From assembly GCF_007655135.1 (NCBI RefSeq), contig NC_045127.1, forward strand, positions 7,015,001-7,079,000: a DNA stretch of 64,000 nucleotides. The letters are read 5' to 3'. Source of the DNA: Punica granatum (taxonomy: Eukaryota > Streptophyta > Magnoliopsida > Myrtales > Lythraceae). The notes beneath the pieces are model-generated. The model made no database searches, had not been told where the DNA came from, and worked only from the letters and a program-made list of their open reading frames with translations. Position 1 is the first letter of the stretch. Each line of letters begins with the position of its first letter. Both the position numbers and the translations under genes were made by a program. This document shows, in pieces, positions 1-12,550 of this stretch.

Positions 1-600
1 TTAATCGGGGATACACGACAGAAGGAATTGTTTTTTTTTTTTTTACAAAACTTCACCGTCAAAAAGCGTAGATTTATTTCAAAAGCTTTCTTTATTTTAT
101 ATCCCGAATCAGACGTCTTTCTTCTAAGACTGAAAACGGTAAATAAAATAGAAAAGATAAGAAAAATAATAATAATCAAATCGCACCATCTCTGTAATAG
201 GTAAATGCCTCTTTTTTCTCCTGAAGTTGTCGGAATTATTCGTAATAAGATATTGGCTACAATTGAAAACGCTTCCACTTCTATTATTTCCATGTTCCAA
301 CGTGAGAACAAGAGAGCCAACAAATGTGACAAACTCGTCAATAAAACACCCAGTTGCCCTCGGCCAAATGTTTCTGCGTCTCCGGAAACGGAGGAAAACA
401 GAAGAAAATTTCAAGAACAGATTTTATCTGCTCATGCCATCAGATGTAATGTAACCTCTCGCATCTATACATTCATATATACAGCATATATAGCAAGAAT
501 TCAAATCCTCTCCCCACTATAGTGCTATACCATCTCGTACGAGTGTAAACGCATCTATTCATCATCTGTATAACAAAATTACGAATAGCTCAGCAATCGT
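1..600. other. 3' flank of the PSI-like gene, no other gene seen
   Basis: AT-rich sequence downstream of the minus-strand gene that ends at 621. The short open frames on both strands have no recognisable domain and overlap each other. The part next to 621 is probably 3' untranslated sequence of that gene. I see no mobile-element ends. Confidence 0.4.
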
Positions 601-620
601 ATAAAAAATATCAAGCATAT

Positions 621-3600
621 TCATACTGTATTCGGGTCTAGCCCATCCAGAACATTGATCTCCTGGTACGGTGAGCCCCGCCTCGTGTCGAATTCCCGAT
701 TCGGCGAGCTCCCCATGCTCCTGCTGATTGCAAAAACTCTACTCCTCGTCCTGTTATCCCTGGGGAACTCTTGACTCTTGCTAATTCCTGGCACCAATTT
801 CCTTCGGCAAGCTCGGTTTAGCATCTCGCGATCTTCTTCAGATAGCTCAGTCCCCTTTGCCTTAATGATCACATCTGGTGTGGGTAGTGCATCGGAGTGG
901 AATCTCAAACGCATGCTTGTAATTGAGTTCTGATTGGCAGGGAAAGGCTTGATGACGTTATCGTCCCGGTGTCTTACTAAGTTGAACAGACAATGCAGCC
1001 AAGTCACCAGTTCGAGGATATATCGGTCAGCTTTCTGCTTGTCAGCGTGATAGAGTGTCTGGAGGCGGATTACATTAGTGCTCGCAGGATTGCTTTTCCC
1101 GAACTCGGTACTGCAAAGTCAAGAGATTATGTTTGTTCGATAATAATGAAAACTATGTCATCCCTGTATCTCATTAATTGAAAGAGATTTGAGCTTACCC
1201 TGAGTTGGCCCATTCTCCAACCCACCCGAAACCTTGATGTGCTCTGCGCTCGGTTACAAATTTTAGGGGCATAAGCTATATATATAGTTCAATTTAAATC
1301 GAATCGAACGTCATAAGAAATCTTTGAACGATCAACTTACTTGATTGTATTCGTTGCAACGGGAACAAGCCATTCGAGAGTCTTTTCCATCTCGGCCTTC
1401 ACCTTAGCCATGGAGAGCTGCAACGATTTCCATAATTTAAGAATCACATACTTGGCAAATAATAAGAATGAAGAGTTATTCTGACTGAGCAGACACACAG
1501 AAAGTCCAACAATGATGAAGGGGCATCTAAAGGTGGGTGTGGTCAGGAAGAGTTTTCCCGTTAAAATGAAAAGAAATGTCATAAACATCACATTGTACTT
1601 CATGTTCGACTGCAGAAAGCAAGAAAGATCGTATCTATTTTGAGCAAAGAGGAATTCAGATGCATTTGCAGCAGCACAAAAGAGAAAACTGAAACTGCCT
1701 TCAAATTACAAGCTTACCTCTTCCCGAGATTTATTAGTTTGTAAAGAGCTGCGGAGAGCATTCTTGACATTCGGTGGCAACCCGTGATATAAAGTATCCC
1801 TCGTATTAGGAGGAAGGTAAGCAGGCCGAGAAGCCTGAAATTACGAAGTTAGTATATTACAAAATTGCTCTTGTAATGACCAATTAAAACACGAAGAATT
1901 TTCAAGAATGCGGCTCCGGCACGACTTACTATTGTATCTATCAGATTGATTACATTGGCATAGTGTAATGAGAGACCCATCACACCCAACCTCTGAGGAA
2001 CGCAAATTTGTCCCTTGGAATTGCTGCCTGCAATTTTTGCGCCTCAAAAGAGGAACAATTCCGATCAATAAAGATAAATTGCCATAAAGTGAAGTTCAAA
2101 GAAACTCTCTTTAACAGCAAACCCAGATTGGATTGGGCAAAGGAGAAAGAGTTTTCACATGCTTCTAAATGTGGATTTCTCATAGTAGCGATTGTTAGTT
2201 AGAATGAGTACCACTGTCCTGGAAAACATCTGAGATTTCTTGATGTATATAGGTAACAATATCGACAAGTTTCTCCACTATCTGCAATGTGCAATATAAA
2301 AAGGTTGAATCGAGTGGTGATTTTTTTGTGCATTAAAAAGCTTCAGATTTCTCGTCATAAATATTAGCCGCCTCCTTATGATCTTACCTCCTCCAAATTC
2401 TGAGACCAGAGAGACTTCTTCTTCAAGTCCCGCACGAGCTTTCTCTGCTGCTTCACTACACTAAGCAGCATCGTTAGACACTCTCCTACAATTATGAAAA
2501 AGTTCAAATCAGCATAAACTGCCCACAATTTTATTCTTAGAATATGCATGTTCTTTTAATCATAAACCTTTTCGAGGAAGATTCAGAGATTCTGCTTCCT
2601 CGAGCTTTTGCTTATAATCCTGTTCGAACCTGTCCAAGGCGTGCAATTCATGGTACAGTTCCTGCAAAATAAATAAGTTAGTTGCTCGAAATATCTGATC
2701 TCACTCAAACTACAGCTTTTGCAACATACCGAGGTGTGCTGAGCGAGAGTGCTAAGTTCTAGCATTGTAGCGTCAGCTTCTGCACGCAGTTGCTTTTGTC
2801 CCATGTCCTCATAGTCTAATCTGTGAAAATAAATCCATTAACAAAGACAATAACTTGTCAGTAAGATACTAGGAGTCAACTAACTTGATGAAACACTTCC
2901 TAAAGCAATCTTAAGGCATACCTTGTAAAGAATCTACCCAAGTTGTGCCATTGTGGGTCTTTGCACAAATCGCCAAATCTGATCACTTCTCGAGAGAAAA
3001 TATCAAGCTCCTCCCTGTACCCCGCAAACAACAGAAATTTAGATATAGAAACTCATTGAAAGAGAGCAAATAATAGTTAGCGAGCGGTACCTTTTGTCTA
3101 AAGCGGCGAGAGTCAGTAGCGCTTTCATATCTGTGGATACTAAAAGCTGAACTCCTTCAGATTGTAGAATCTCCTTCTTCAAGACCTGGATGTTCTCCTC
3201 CGAGAGAGACTGCAGCAAGTTTGCGCCTTTGACTATAGTATTGGCCACCTCAAAGGCCAAAATCGAGATTCTACTTCCCCTCGAAGATATCCCCGATCCA
3301 AACCCTCCACTCACATTCAGATTTGAAACGCTGCTTCCCAGTGTGTCTAGGACATCTACTGCCCTGTCCAAACTCACAGTCCCAGCTCTTCCAAGGAACG
3401 AGCCCTTTCCTGAGACCTGAAAGAATTTTGATAAATGAATAAGAGATGATGAATTGAATGAGATGCTGTCAAAATGATTGGTTACGAAAAAAGTATACAT
3501 GTAGCAATTGCACATAAATGTCTATGAAGCCCAAAATGCTTCAATAAACACACTTAACACATTCAGATTCAGCAATCTGATCCTGATTCTTAGGCGCATT

Positions 3601-4151
3601 CATTTCTATCAATCATCTACCGCAATCTGAGTATGACTGCTAGATTATTCACCAACTATATCAGAAATGGTAACATCTCTGATCATAGTTCGACTGTTTT
3701 CGCTCAATTGTTTCTCTATGAACCAATTGCTTGGCCTACCAATTACATGTCCAGAGTCCACTCCTTATTGATTCATCTGCTGGGAGAATCAAAATTGAAC
3801 TTTTAATGGCAAAAAAAGTTCCCCCAGACTTCAAAATGAGCTCGACAATTTGTATCTCATAATCGTAGAATTCTATTTCTAATCCGACAGAAGACACGCA
3901 AATATCAGTACCTTGCCGGACCCCTTCCGGGTCGGTGTAGAAGGCTTCGAGGGCTTCAATTCCCGAGAGAAAGATAGGTGCCGGAGCTCTCCCGAATCGA
4001 ATTTCGGCGGGGTCTTCCTGTAATCACTCCCTTTCGACTCCGAAGCGGGAGAAGCCTCTTTAGAAGGCTTCTGAAAGCTCTGTGCTGACCTGGAGACAGC
4101 TCCCTTCTCCCGCTTCTGATTCGGCGTCCCTCCCGAGCAAACCCCTCCCAT
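621..4151 (-). CDS. PSI: PSK SIMULATOR (PSI)-like protein, DUF3475 + DUF668
   Basis: The gene has twelve exons, in coding order 4151-3912, 3416-3091, 3014-2922, 2820-2730, 2661-2568, 2485-2388, 2281-2212, 2027-1930, 1834-1718, 1417-1341, 1243-1199 and 1110-621. All junctions are GT-AG and stay in phase, giving 612 residues. The start is the ATG of MGGVCSGG, a classic N-myristoylation signal (Gly2) with a nearby Cys5 that could be palmitoylated, so plasma-membrane attachment is likely. A basic Ser/Pro/Lys-rich linker follows. DUF3475 lies at about residues 130-186 (ISILAFEVANTIVKGANLL). DUF668 starts near residue 350 (RLGVMGLSLHYANVINLIDT) and includes AEMEKTLEWLVP and GFGWVGEW. This arrangement and length match the Arabidopsis PSI proteins, which support growth linked to phytosulfokine and brassinosteroid signalling. 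That function is known for the family and inferred here. The Ser/Arg-rich C-terminal tail is variable in the family. Which PSI paralogue it matches is not resolved. Confidence 0.9.
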
Positions 4152-4450
4152 TTCCAATCCGAAATTCTGCTCCAAAGCTGTGCAGAGACCAGACAGCCCA
4201 GAGAAAAAACAGCACCACCGACAGGCAACTCAGTTCTGGGCAAAAAATGGAACAAGAGAAAGAAACCCAAAACCAAAGCAAAGCAAAACCAAAAACGTTA
4301 CCTGTATCCGACAAAAAGGGGCTGAATGAGGGAAGAAGAGTAGATGAAGACGAAGAAGACACAGGAAACTGACGATGATGATGATGATATAATCAGAGAC
4401 CCAAAAGACAATGGGGCGATTCCATTCTTGATCAGGGATATCCGACGATG
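4152..4450 (-). promoter_or_regulatory. 5' leader/proximal promoter of the PSI-like gene
   Basis: Sequence upstream of the minus-strand start. Read on the minus strand it is pyrimidine-rich with (CAT)n/(TCA)n-like repeats near 4370-4392, which is common in plant leaders. I could not fix a transcription start or a clear TATA box. Confidence 0.35.
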
Positions 4451-4888
4451 ATTATGGGATATGATGATTTGACCAAGAGGTAAGAAAAGGCAAAGCCGCG
4501 TTAATCAAATCAAGGGTAATCTCGTGGAGAAGATGATCAAATCAAAATTGTCAGAACTTTTTTTTTTTTTTTTGTGGGGGTGAGACGTGAGAGGTATTCA
4601 AAATGGGGAGGTGCCAGACGGAGGAGAGTGATGGGTAGCAGAAACTGTTGACTGGTTCGGTTTCTTTGAAGCTTATTCTAATGTATGAACTGAGACTTTT
4701 TCATGCTGTCAATTTGACTTTTATGATTTTTCTTTTTGGCGCTTTAATTTAATTTGATGAAAAAGAGAAAATATGATTTTTTTTTAATTAAAAATGTTTG
4801 TATGTGAATAGCGGGAGTTGTCCAGTCCAGTCCAATCCAGTCCCGCCCTGTGCCGTGATATTCTAGTTACGGTTTCTTTGTTAAATTA

Positions 4889-5972
4889 ATAGGCAATTTG
4901 GTCCCCAACTTTCAAATATTACGTCAATCAGATCCCTGACTTAATTTTTACATCAATTTTATCCTTGAGTTTGTCAATTTACTTGAATTTGGTCCTTGTA
5001 CATCAATTACATCCTCCACTGAAGGAAATTACATCATCCACTAAAAGAAATTACAACAAATAAATTATCGCTACATTAATTGGATCCTTTTTTTTTATGA
5101 AAAATACATAAAACGATTCTTTTGGAACACTAATTAGATTATTCCGTTATGACGGTGTTAACTATGTCATTAATTGAGGAACATGTTATATCATTTAGAT
5201 CTTTCGTTTTATTTTATTTTCCTTTCTTACCTTTCCAACATAAAAAAAAAAAAGGAAAACCAATAAGGGAGTCCCCACCGAAGCCCCACCTCATTTGAAG
5301 GGAGAGCTTCGGTAGGCCTCTCCCACCGGCAACTTCCCCCCCAGGCCAGGAGAGGTAGCTCCGGTGGGAGTTCCCCTTAATTTTTTTTGTTTTAAAGACG
5401 ACAAAAACGAAGTTATTTTGAGGGATGGATCCAAAATGAAGTAGTTTTGTTGTTTAAAAAAAGGCTAAAACGATGAACTAACATTGTTTTGAGTCCATCT
5501 CTCAAAACGACATCATTGCGTTGTCATTTTTTGAAAAAAAAATTGAGGTGGAGCTCCCCCCCTAAGGATGAGGTTGCCTGTGGTACTAGGGAGGTTGGGA
5601 AAGTCGCCGGTGGGAAGCACCCATTAAAGGAGGGGCTAAATGATGTAATATGCTATTTAGTTAACTCCGTTGTACTAATTTTGTTGGAAAAACCTAATTA
5701 ATGTATCACAAAAGATCTATTTGATGTATTTTGTATAAGAATGATTCAACTTATCTAATGGATGATGTAATTGATATAATTTCCTCAGTTGAGGAGATGA
5801 AATTTCCTATAGTGAATGATGTAATTGATGTAAGAAAGACCTATTTAATGCAAATTGAAAAATTAAGGAACTAAATTGATTAAATTAGAAAAGTAAGGGA
5901 CCAAATTGATGTAAAAATTAAGTCAGGGACTTAATTGACCTAACCTCCGAAAAATCAGGGACCAAATCTATT
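4889..5972. mobile_element. TIR-type DNA transposon remnant, about 1.1 kb, non-autonomous
   Basis: The left end reads ATTTGGTCCCCAACTTTC and continues with CAGATCCCTGACTTAATTTT. The right end carries the reverse complement (ATTTGGTCCCTGATTTTTC, then AAGTCCCTGACTTAATTTT). Similarity between the two arms continues inward for roughly 300 bp through ATTACATC and AAATTACATCATCCA motifs. The core (about 5250-5620) is GC-richer, contains its own small inverted pieces (ACCGGCAACTT / GTCGCCGGTGGGA), and encodes no transposase. The long terminal inverted repeats suggest a non-autonomous Mutator-like element. I could not find an unambiguous target-site duplication, so the superfamily is an inference. 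Confidence 0.65.
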
Positions 5973-7500
5973 GTTTTATCGGAGTGACGTCACTGCCTGT
6001 GCTGGTCTTTTCTCCCCCACGTTGCCTACCTTTTTTATTTTAATTAATTAATTACTGCTTTTTCTCCAATTCTCCAACCAATTCGGGTTTATTCTATAGA
6101 AACTTTTTTTTTTTAATAATGAGAAGGAAAATGGAATTCGACGATTAATTTTAACTTTTCACCTGAATACTCTATAATCCTACTGGAAGATGAGTCTAAT
6201 CACATATATATTTTTTTTAAAATAAGGGATGCTTATTGGCTTAATATAAAAGTAAAAAATAAAATAAAAGAGCACATAAATTTCACTGATAAGATCAGAT
6301 TCATAATCTCTTAATTCTAAGTCGGTGCTTCATCACACTGTACTAAAACTCCTTCCTTCAACAACCCATGTCTTTTATGACAGAATCACGTTGTTTGACC
6401 TTTAATGGAGTTAATATTAATAATTTTTAATATGTACTTAATTTGATTTTGCTGTGATTTTTGTATTCTATTTGACAAGTAAAGCCCAAGAAACCCGCCA
6501 AATTGTGGTCCCTTAATATGGTTTCTCATCGATAAAAGTATGAGAAAGTTTTTTCTTTTCCTTTTTGAAAAACAAACTGAAATTATAGCATGAAGGAATC
6601 TGAATAATTTGATAGTGCAAGGAAATGAAAATTTCTAATTATTTTTCTAAGCCGTGGCCATAAATTATTAGTTAAATATATTAAAGGTAAAAAATGAAAA
6701 ATCAATAGAAAGATGAGGCATGGTCAAATCATTAGGCCAGCAAAAATCCATTCAAAGCCATAACATTCAAAGTCATCACATTGATAGATTTGGAATTTGC
6801 GGCGGGTCCAGTGCTGAAAAATCAGGAAATTGCCCATCAAATATCAACATTTCCGCCTATGGTATAGTCCCCATCCATGGTAATATTTTATTTTATTTTT
6901 CGCGATCAAATGAAAATCACCACAAAAAAATAAACTCCTAAGAAAAATTCTCTCGAAAATCCGTCAGTAAAGAGCTTACAAAGTTGTAATGGAGACTCGT
7001 TGGTTCGATAAGAGACATCAAAAAGATAATCAACAGACATAAAAATTCCCGTAACGAGAGTCGAAACCTTGCATATCCTAATTCCACTTTGAGGACATGA
7101 TGCTACTATACCAATTCCATTTTCTCGACATATGCATAAACTTATAGCTCGATGAGAATTTGCTAGTCCATGAATTATTAAGATTCCAACCTTTAGATCA
7201 AGAAATTACTAGTCCATTGGCCACGTTTATTGACTCAAATTTACGATCAAACAACATGAGTACTTCATACGTCGTACTCAATCTTCAGAAGATATATATT
7301 CATCAAAAATCATCAGAAGATAATCAAACTAATTATTTTTCCTAAAATAAGACAAGATTATGTGATGTAAATGGAGATTTTATTACTAAAATGAGAGGGA
7401 AAAATATCTCATAGACAAATGAAAAAGACTAGAAACTTTTTTTTTCCTTCTTCTTGATAATAATGGAAGGAAGTCAGTAGAGTTGGCTTGTTAGTTAATG
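5973..7500. other. AT-rich intergenic DNA, no gene seen
   Basis: Contains poly-A/T tracts and one SINE-like copy (listed separately). The sequence around 7040-7120 (GAGAGTCGAAACC followed by low-complexity DNA) may be another decayed SINE head on the minus strand. No open frame here resembles a protein family. Confidence 0.4.
6205..6345 (-). repeat. tRNA-derived SINE-like copy (degenerate)
   Basis: Read on the minus strand, the head is GAAGCACCGACTTAGAATTA followed by a degenerate B-box region (GATTATGAATCTGATC) and then an A/T-rich tail rich in TTTTATTTTA. The same head-and-tail layout recurs at about 8.7, 35.1, 42.7 and 54.6 kb in this window. This is a by-eye grouping. Confidence 0.4.
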
Positions 7501-7504
7501 TTGA

Positions 7505-7930
7505 GACAAAAATTTTAGAGTAAATCACCAGTTTATAAGAAATTAGGTATCACAATCTGTCAGCTCAAACTTTTAAGTTTGAGCTGGATTAATTCGCTTA
7601 TAGGCTCAGTGAGAATTTTACAAGGTATCAGTGCATGGAATGCTTCTGCGTGCTCGTGTGGACTTCGCCACGCCAAGCCTAGTTTTGAGGCAGTCAAAGT
7701 GCAAGTTTATAAGGGACTGGATAGCACAACCTGTCAGCTCGAGTTTTTAGGTTAATGATGATTCCATTTGTTTATAGGCCAAGGGAGAATTTTATAGTTA
7801 AGGGGTGTGATTTCTTTAAGGAAACACCATGTTCAAGTTACCCCAAGAATCATACGGGAGAATTGGGCCACCTGCATGCTCAAAGGATGTTCATGTGAAC
7901 CATGAGATTAATCGGACGAAATCCGAATAC
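7505..7930 (+). repeat. LTR/TRIM-like retrotransposon remnant
   Basis: Two related segments occur in direct orientation. One is near 7537 (TATAAGAAATTAGGTATCAC, then CTGTCAGCTCAAACTTTTAA). The other is near 7708 (TATAAGGGACTGGATAGCAC, then CTGTCAGCTCGAGTTTTTAG). Each is followed by TTATAGGC and GAGAATTTTA. ACAAGGTATCAGTGCATGG resembles a decayed TGGTATCAGAGC primer-binding site, which is typical of plant Copia/TRIM elements. No polyprotein is present. Confidence 0.45.
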
Positions 7931-9030
7931 TTTTATTAAAAAGAAAAAATGTAGAGGAAAAAAATAGAAAACTAGACAACCGGAAACCACAAGAAACTAC
8001 TTACCCTATCTTAAATTGCATTGATGAATCTGACTCAATTACCAAAATATAAGATTGAATTGTCAATGATGTGAAATCTGACTCAGCTTCATTTGCCACC
8101 CAAAAATAAAAATAAAATAAAAATAAATAATAGAACTACAAAAGTGGTATTTCATTCTCTGGGAACATATCTTCGATTACCTAGTCAAAAGAAAGTTCTA
8201 CGTCCTGCTCTACAAAATTGCCGAGAAGAAGGGCAATTCTTTCCGACCGGAGAAAAGGGAAAAGATGCATTAATACTGTCATAAATCGAAAGGAGATATG
8301 AATTTCTTTGTTATTGCGAATATTCTCGACTAGAAAAATGAACTGTAAGAAGACTTGATCAGGGAGAGAACGTCTGTAGTCTCCAGGCATTAGAGCAATT
8401 AACATTACTTTATCATCTAGAAGATAACACAATTCATATTTCACCACCACCAAGCATCACATTTAGGATTCAGAGGGGAAACCGCACGAAGTTGCTGAGT
8501 TTCTTCCTCTTGCTTCGTCTGAAACATGATGAAATATAGCCAATGAAGGGCCACGATATAAGAAACATATACGAACGGAACGGAGAATGTTTTATCTTGT
8601 CTCGTGGCACGCTCATGCAGTATCATTCTTACAAATCAGAGTTCATGAGATTGGTAGTTTTTTTTTTTTTTCAAGATATGGAGTCCATGAGGATGGTAAT
8701 AATTTAATCCTATTCGTATTTATCAGGATCCTTTAAAACTATAAATAGATCCGTTTGCCTTAAGAGAATATCATTATTTATGAGAATCGGACTTGAACTT
8801 TTTTTCGCCTTATCTCGAAGTCGATAACGGCTTGAGCAATAAACATGGTTTTTCCTTTTTTAAATATAAGTAATAAAATGCATTTTTACATGCGGAAAAT
8901 AGCATCATGCATCCCTTATTATTATTATTTTTCACGCTGTAACACAAATTTATATCATTTCCCTAGACAACGCAATTTTTTTTTTCACCGTATAGCATTC
9001 CATAATAAAAAAATGACGAGCATGGATGGA
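7931..9030. other. Intergenic, no convincing gene
   Basis: AT-rich sequence with a SINE-like copy at its centre-right. A minus-strand open frame at 8181-8453 (90 codons) and one at 8441-8626 have no recognisable motif and overlap frames on the other strand. I treat them as chance. Confidence 0.35.
8690..8842 (-). repeat. tRNA-derived SINE-like copy (degenerate)
   Basis: On the minus strand a head (GCTCAAGCCGTTATCGACTT) precedes a B-box-like AAGTTCAAGTCCGATTCTC and an AT-rich tail. The AAGTTCAAGTCCGATTCTC block is close to the canonical GGTTCGANTCC promoter element. Confidence 0.4.
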
Positions 9031-9040
9031 ATGTTAACAT

Positions 9041-9662
9041 GAGAGCTTGTTCGGGGGGAATTTTGTGACAAATAAGAACTCATGGGCGAAAATAAATTTT
9101 GAAAATTTAAATAAAAAAATCCAGCCACTGCATTGAAGGGTGGGTGGCCGGTCTCATGCCCCCAATTTAAGGGATCCCGGCACGCGGGATCCTCAAATTG
9201 GGGTCGTCGAGAGTGCCCCCATCGACCGTCTACCCCTCGATTGTGGTCGTCGGTGTGGTCCGCCGCTGGGATCCCTCAAATTGGGGGCGCCGGGGGTGGC
9301 CCCCCGACCGCCCATCCCTAGATTAGGGTCATTAGTGTGGTTAAAGATCACGCCCATGATCCCAATTTGGGGGTAGGCCGCCAAGGGGGGCGCCTTTAAC
9401 CCCCGATTTGAAGGACCCCAACGGCAGGGGTCCCTCAAATCGGGGGGTTAGGGACGCCCTTGTCGGCTGCCCACTTCTCGATGGGGATTGTCGGCATGCT
9501 CTTTGACCATGCTAGTGACCCCAATCGGGAAGTAGATGACTGGCAGGACCGCTCCCATGGCATCCTCCAATCCAAACGATATTTAAAAAAAAATTAATTT
9601 TTTTCTCTGTTTATGCCCCTAAATTCTTATTTGTTGCAAAATCACCCCCAAACAAAATGTCC
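9041..9662. mobile_element. Small TIR element with GC-rich repetitive core
   Basis: The left arm (9041-9120: TTGTTCGGGGGGAATTTTGT, then ACAAATAAGAA) is matched by the reverse complement of the right arm (9581-9662: TTTGTTTGGGGGTGATTTTG, then ACAAATAAGAA). The inverted ends are about 80 bp and imperfect. The core is much GC-richer than its surroundings. It repeats the motifs CCTCAAATTGGGG / CCCCAATTTGGGG in both orientations, with GGGATCCC boxes. No transposase is encoded. I found no clear target-site duplication. Confidence 0.6.
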
Positions 9663-12280
9663 GTCATTTTCTTGAAGAAATATGGATGACATGTTATGCT
9701 GTGAAAAAAGAAAATTTTGTATTGTACAAAAAAAATTATTTGAATTTGTACTGCAATATGAAAAAAAGAAAAAGAAAAAGTATTGTACGGTGCTATTTTT
9801 CTTCTCTTATATACGACGAGCCCAATACCTGTCTATATTATATATTGTGTTGACTGGTGTGGGGATGGTGTGAGGTCAACCGGACTGTGCCACCCGTCAC
9901 CGTCTCATTGAGTTCCCTTCGAGAATGTACCAATGATGCGGTTTGTTAAGCACTTCACGCCTCCGACGGACATTCTAACTTTTGTAATTTTGGCCGTCGG
10001 AAGACTTAAGGTAAGACGCATTTATTTTGTTATATTATATTTATATTATTATCATTTTTGGAACGACGGAGCTCGGATTTGATGTTGTGACAAGTGATTT
10101 TTATTAGTGGGTTTTGTCGTATATATCTTTATTTTTCTTTTTCCTACTCCTTATATTATATTACCTGCATAAAAGACTTTAGCGGGAGAATGCTTGATGA
10201 GTTTTCAGGAGGAAAATTGGACCTTTGGATAATGTGAAAAGGAATACCAAATAGACAGGCGATATTTAAAGAATTCGATTTTGGATCGGAGAAAATAGAC
10301 GACTGTAATTCGTGCAAGGTAAACTAAAAATTTCACATTGTCAGGAAACAACTCACCATTCCCTTAAAAATATGATCATTATCAAACAAGTATTACCATC
10401 CATATACTCAAATGCATTCTTTCCCATCAATTTATTTAACGTATTCCAAGGATTTTGGTAAATGTATCAATAATCCTATTATTCTTAATATTCCCGACAA
10501 CTCAACGGTACTCGAACCAAACGGCCCTAAGGGGGATCGGCGGTACAGAATCAACAGATGGGCCTTGATTGGGCCAAAACGAGATAACAAGCCCTAACAG
10601 CAGTCGACCCAGTTTCACTATCCAATGACTTCTTCCGGAAGTGAGGAAGGCCGACAATACAGTTGGGCCGGCCGGGAAGCCGGCTTAGCTGGTCAGGAGC
10701 ATTCAGGTTCCGGTGAGATTCATAATTAGGGCTCCATCGAGGGAGCCTTTGGTTCATGGCCCCAGTTCAGAAACGGAACAGGAATCGGAATGAGCCGGAA
10801 TCAAAAACAAGGGGGGGACATTTTCCTGTTTCCATTTTGGTTTGATAGTCAGCATCAGCTGAAATTTCAATTAAGAACTAAATCATCAGAAGTAATGGAT
10901 TATGCATCAGTGGCAACATTGGATGTGTCTCGGATGACCGTCGTGAGAGATTTCAATCCATAGCTCATCATCTGATTTTCGTGGTGGAGCTTTAAGCCGA
11001 ACAGAACATTTCTGCTGGGGCCAAAATAATAAGAACATGCTTCCATTGTATGATTCAATCAGCCTTTTGACCACTGAATTACCATTATCAACTTACAAGT
11101 AAATAATTTATTGATCATCAAATCCAACAATCAAAAAGCTGATTGTACCGTTCAATTGATTGCTCTCGGCTCATCATTCAAGGAAGTTAATATAATAATT
11201 AATAAGATATATTAAAATATATAATTTTTCTGGGGAGCAAAACCGACAAGCATAAATGTTAGAGCCATCGGACATCGTCGGAGAATGAGATGAACCAAAA
11301 CGAAGGGGGAGAATTTAAGCCGGCCGGCGGCGCATCAGAGTCATGGAAGTGAGAGATTGGAACATCGTCGGCGATTAACAATGCCGACTTCTCACTAACA
11401 GAATGAATTACTCGTCATTTGCACGGCCATTATTAATCTTCTCCCCACTTGCATGATAATAAATAATAAATCAAAGATATTGTTTTGAGAGAGAGATGAG
11501 AGTAGAAATATAGCAATTGAATGTATCACGAGAGGAGAAGGCTGGAAACGGGATTGGGACGGCAGAGAGATGAGAAGCTGCGGCTGCGGATTTTGCTTTT
11601 TATAGCACAGTCGCTTAGGCAAGCTTGAAGGGAAACCTAAGGGCGAGTCCAAAGAGTGAATGCTATGGGCTCTGCTGTCGATCTACTGATGTTGGGCACG
11701 GGCTCACATTTGGGGCCCATTTACGAGCAGATACCCAGGGTTCATTCCGTTTATAACGTGCTAGAGACGTACCTTTCAATTTTTTTTGATTTTTTAAAGA
11801 TAATGATCTAACCATTAATAATGATATAATTCAAAAGTTAAATAACTCAATAAAAACTTGCATGAGGGTAAAAGAAGAAGAAGAAGAAGAAGTAGTAGGT
11901 TGATGTGACAAGTGGCCGAGAGAGGGGTGGAGGGAAGTCGGAAGAGAAAGAGGAGTTGGTTGATGATTGTTAGTGTTTAATTTATAATCTTAATTTAGTG
12001 GTCCATAATAATTGAATTTTATGTGATAAGGGCATTTTGGGGACTTAAAAGTGAGACGGAAGCGGTCTTTGGGCCTTGTGCAATAGTAAATATGCATGTA
12101 TATATATTTCTAAATATGAATGTGACTCGTGAGCCTATTAAAAAAAAAGGAGTTAATTCCACAATCAATAAATCAAAAATTGAAAAAAAAAAGCTTGATG
12201 TAATAATTACAAATCACGACATTTTAATATTTATACACATTGAAAATAATATATATATATATATATGAAATTAAGTTTAT
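9663..12280. other. Intergenic, possible short transcript only
   Basis: No recognisable protein. Segments 10500-10770 and 11230-11700 are less AT-rich. On the minus strand a TATA box (TATAAAAAG, near 11594-11602) precedes CT-rich leader-like sequence and a 19-codon open frame. See findings. (GAA)n and GTAG repeats occur near 11873-11895, and a (TA)n run near 12248-12266. Confidence 0.35.
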
Positions 12281-12286
12281 GATTAT

Positions 12287-12535
12287 GTAAATAAGTCCTA
12301 ATAACCGCATAAGAGTAAAGCTTATATATGTTGATAGACATATAGATATGAGGAAATTTTTAAAAACAATTGATGATATTTCATTTATTTAAATCCTAAA
12401 AAGGTTGAATCTTTTTAATATTTACACCTATTAACTGTATGGAAATAGAACTTCTATATATTAATAGATATATAGATATGATAAAGTTTTAAAAAAATAA
12501 ATGATTATATTTTATTTACTTAAATCCTAAGGCTG
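12287..12535 (+). repeat. Two direct copies of an about 120-125 bp AT-rich unit
   Basis: Copy 1 (about 12287-12407) and copy 2 (about 12417-12535) share TTGATAGACATATAGATATGA / TTAATAGATATATAGATATG cores and end with TTTATTTAAATCCTAA / TTTACTTAAATCCTAA. They are diverged tandem duplicates with no coding content. Confidence 0.55.
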
Positions 12536-12550
12536 TCTTTTTAACCCATA

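Noticed and set aside
8181..8453. 90-codon minus-strand open frame, looks hydrophobic/protein-like
   Set aside because: No family recognised, alternative start only, and surrounded by AT-rich noncoding sequence. Too weak to call.
9133..9438. Overlapping open frames on both strands, Pro/Gly/Arg-rich
   Set aside because: They fall inside the GC-rich repetitive core of a TIR element, and all are explained by composition.
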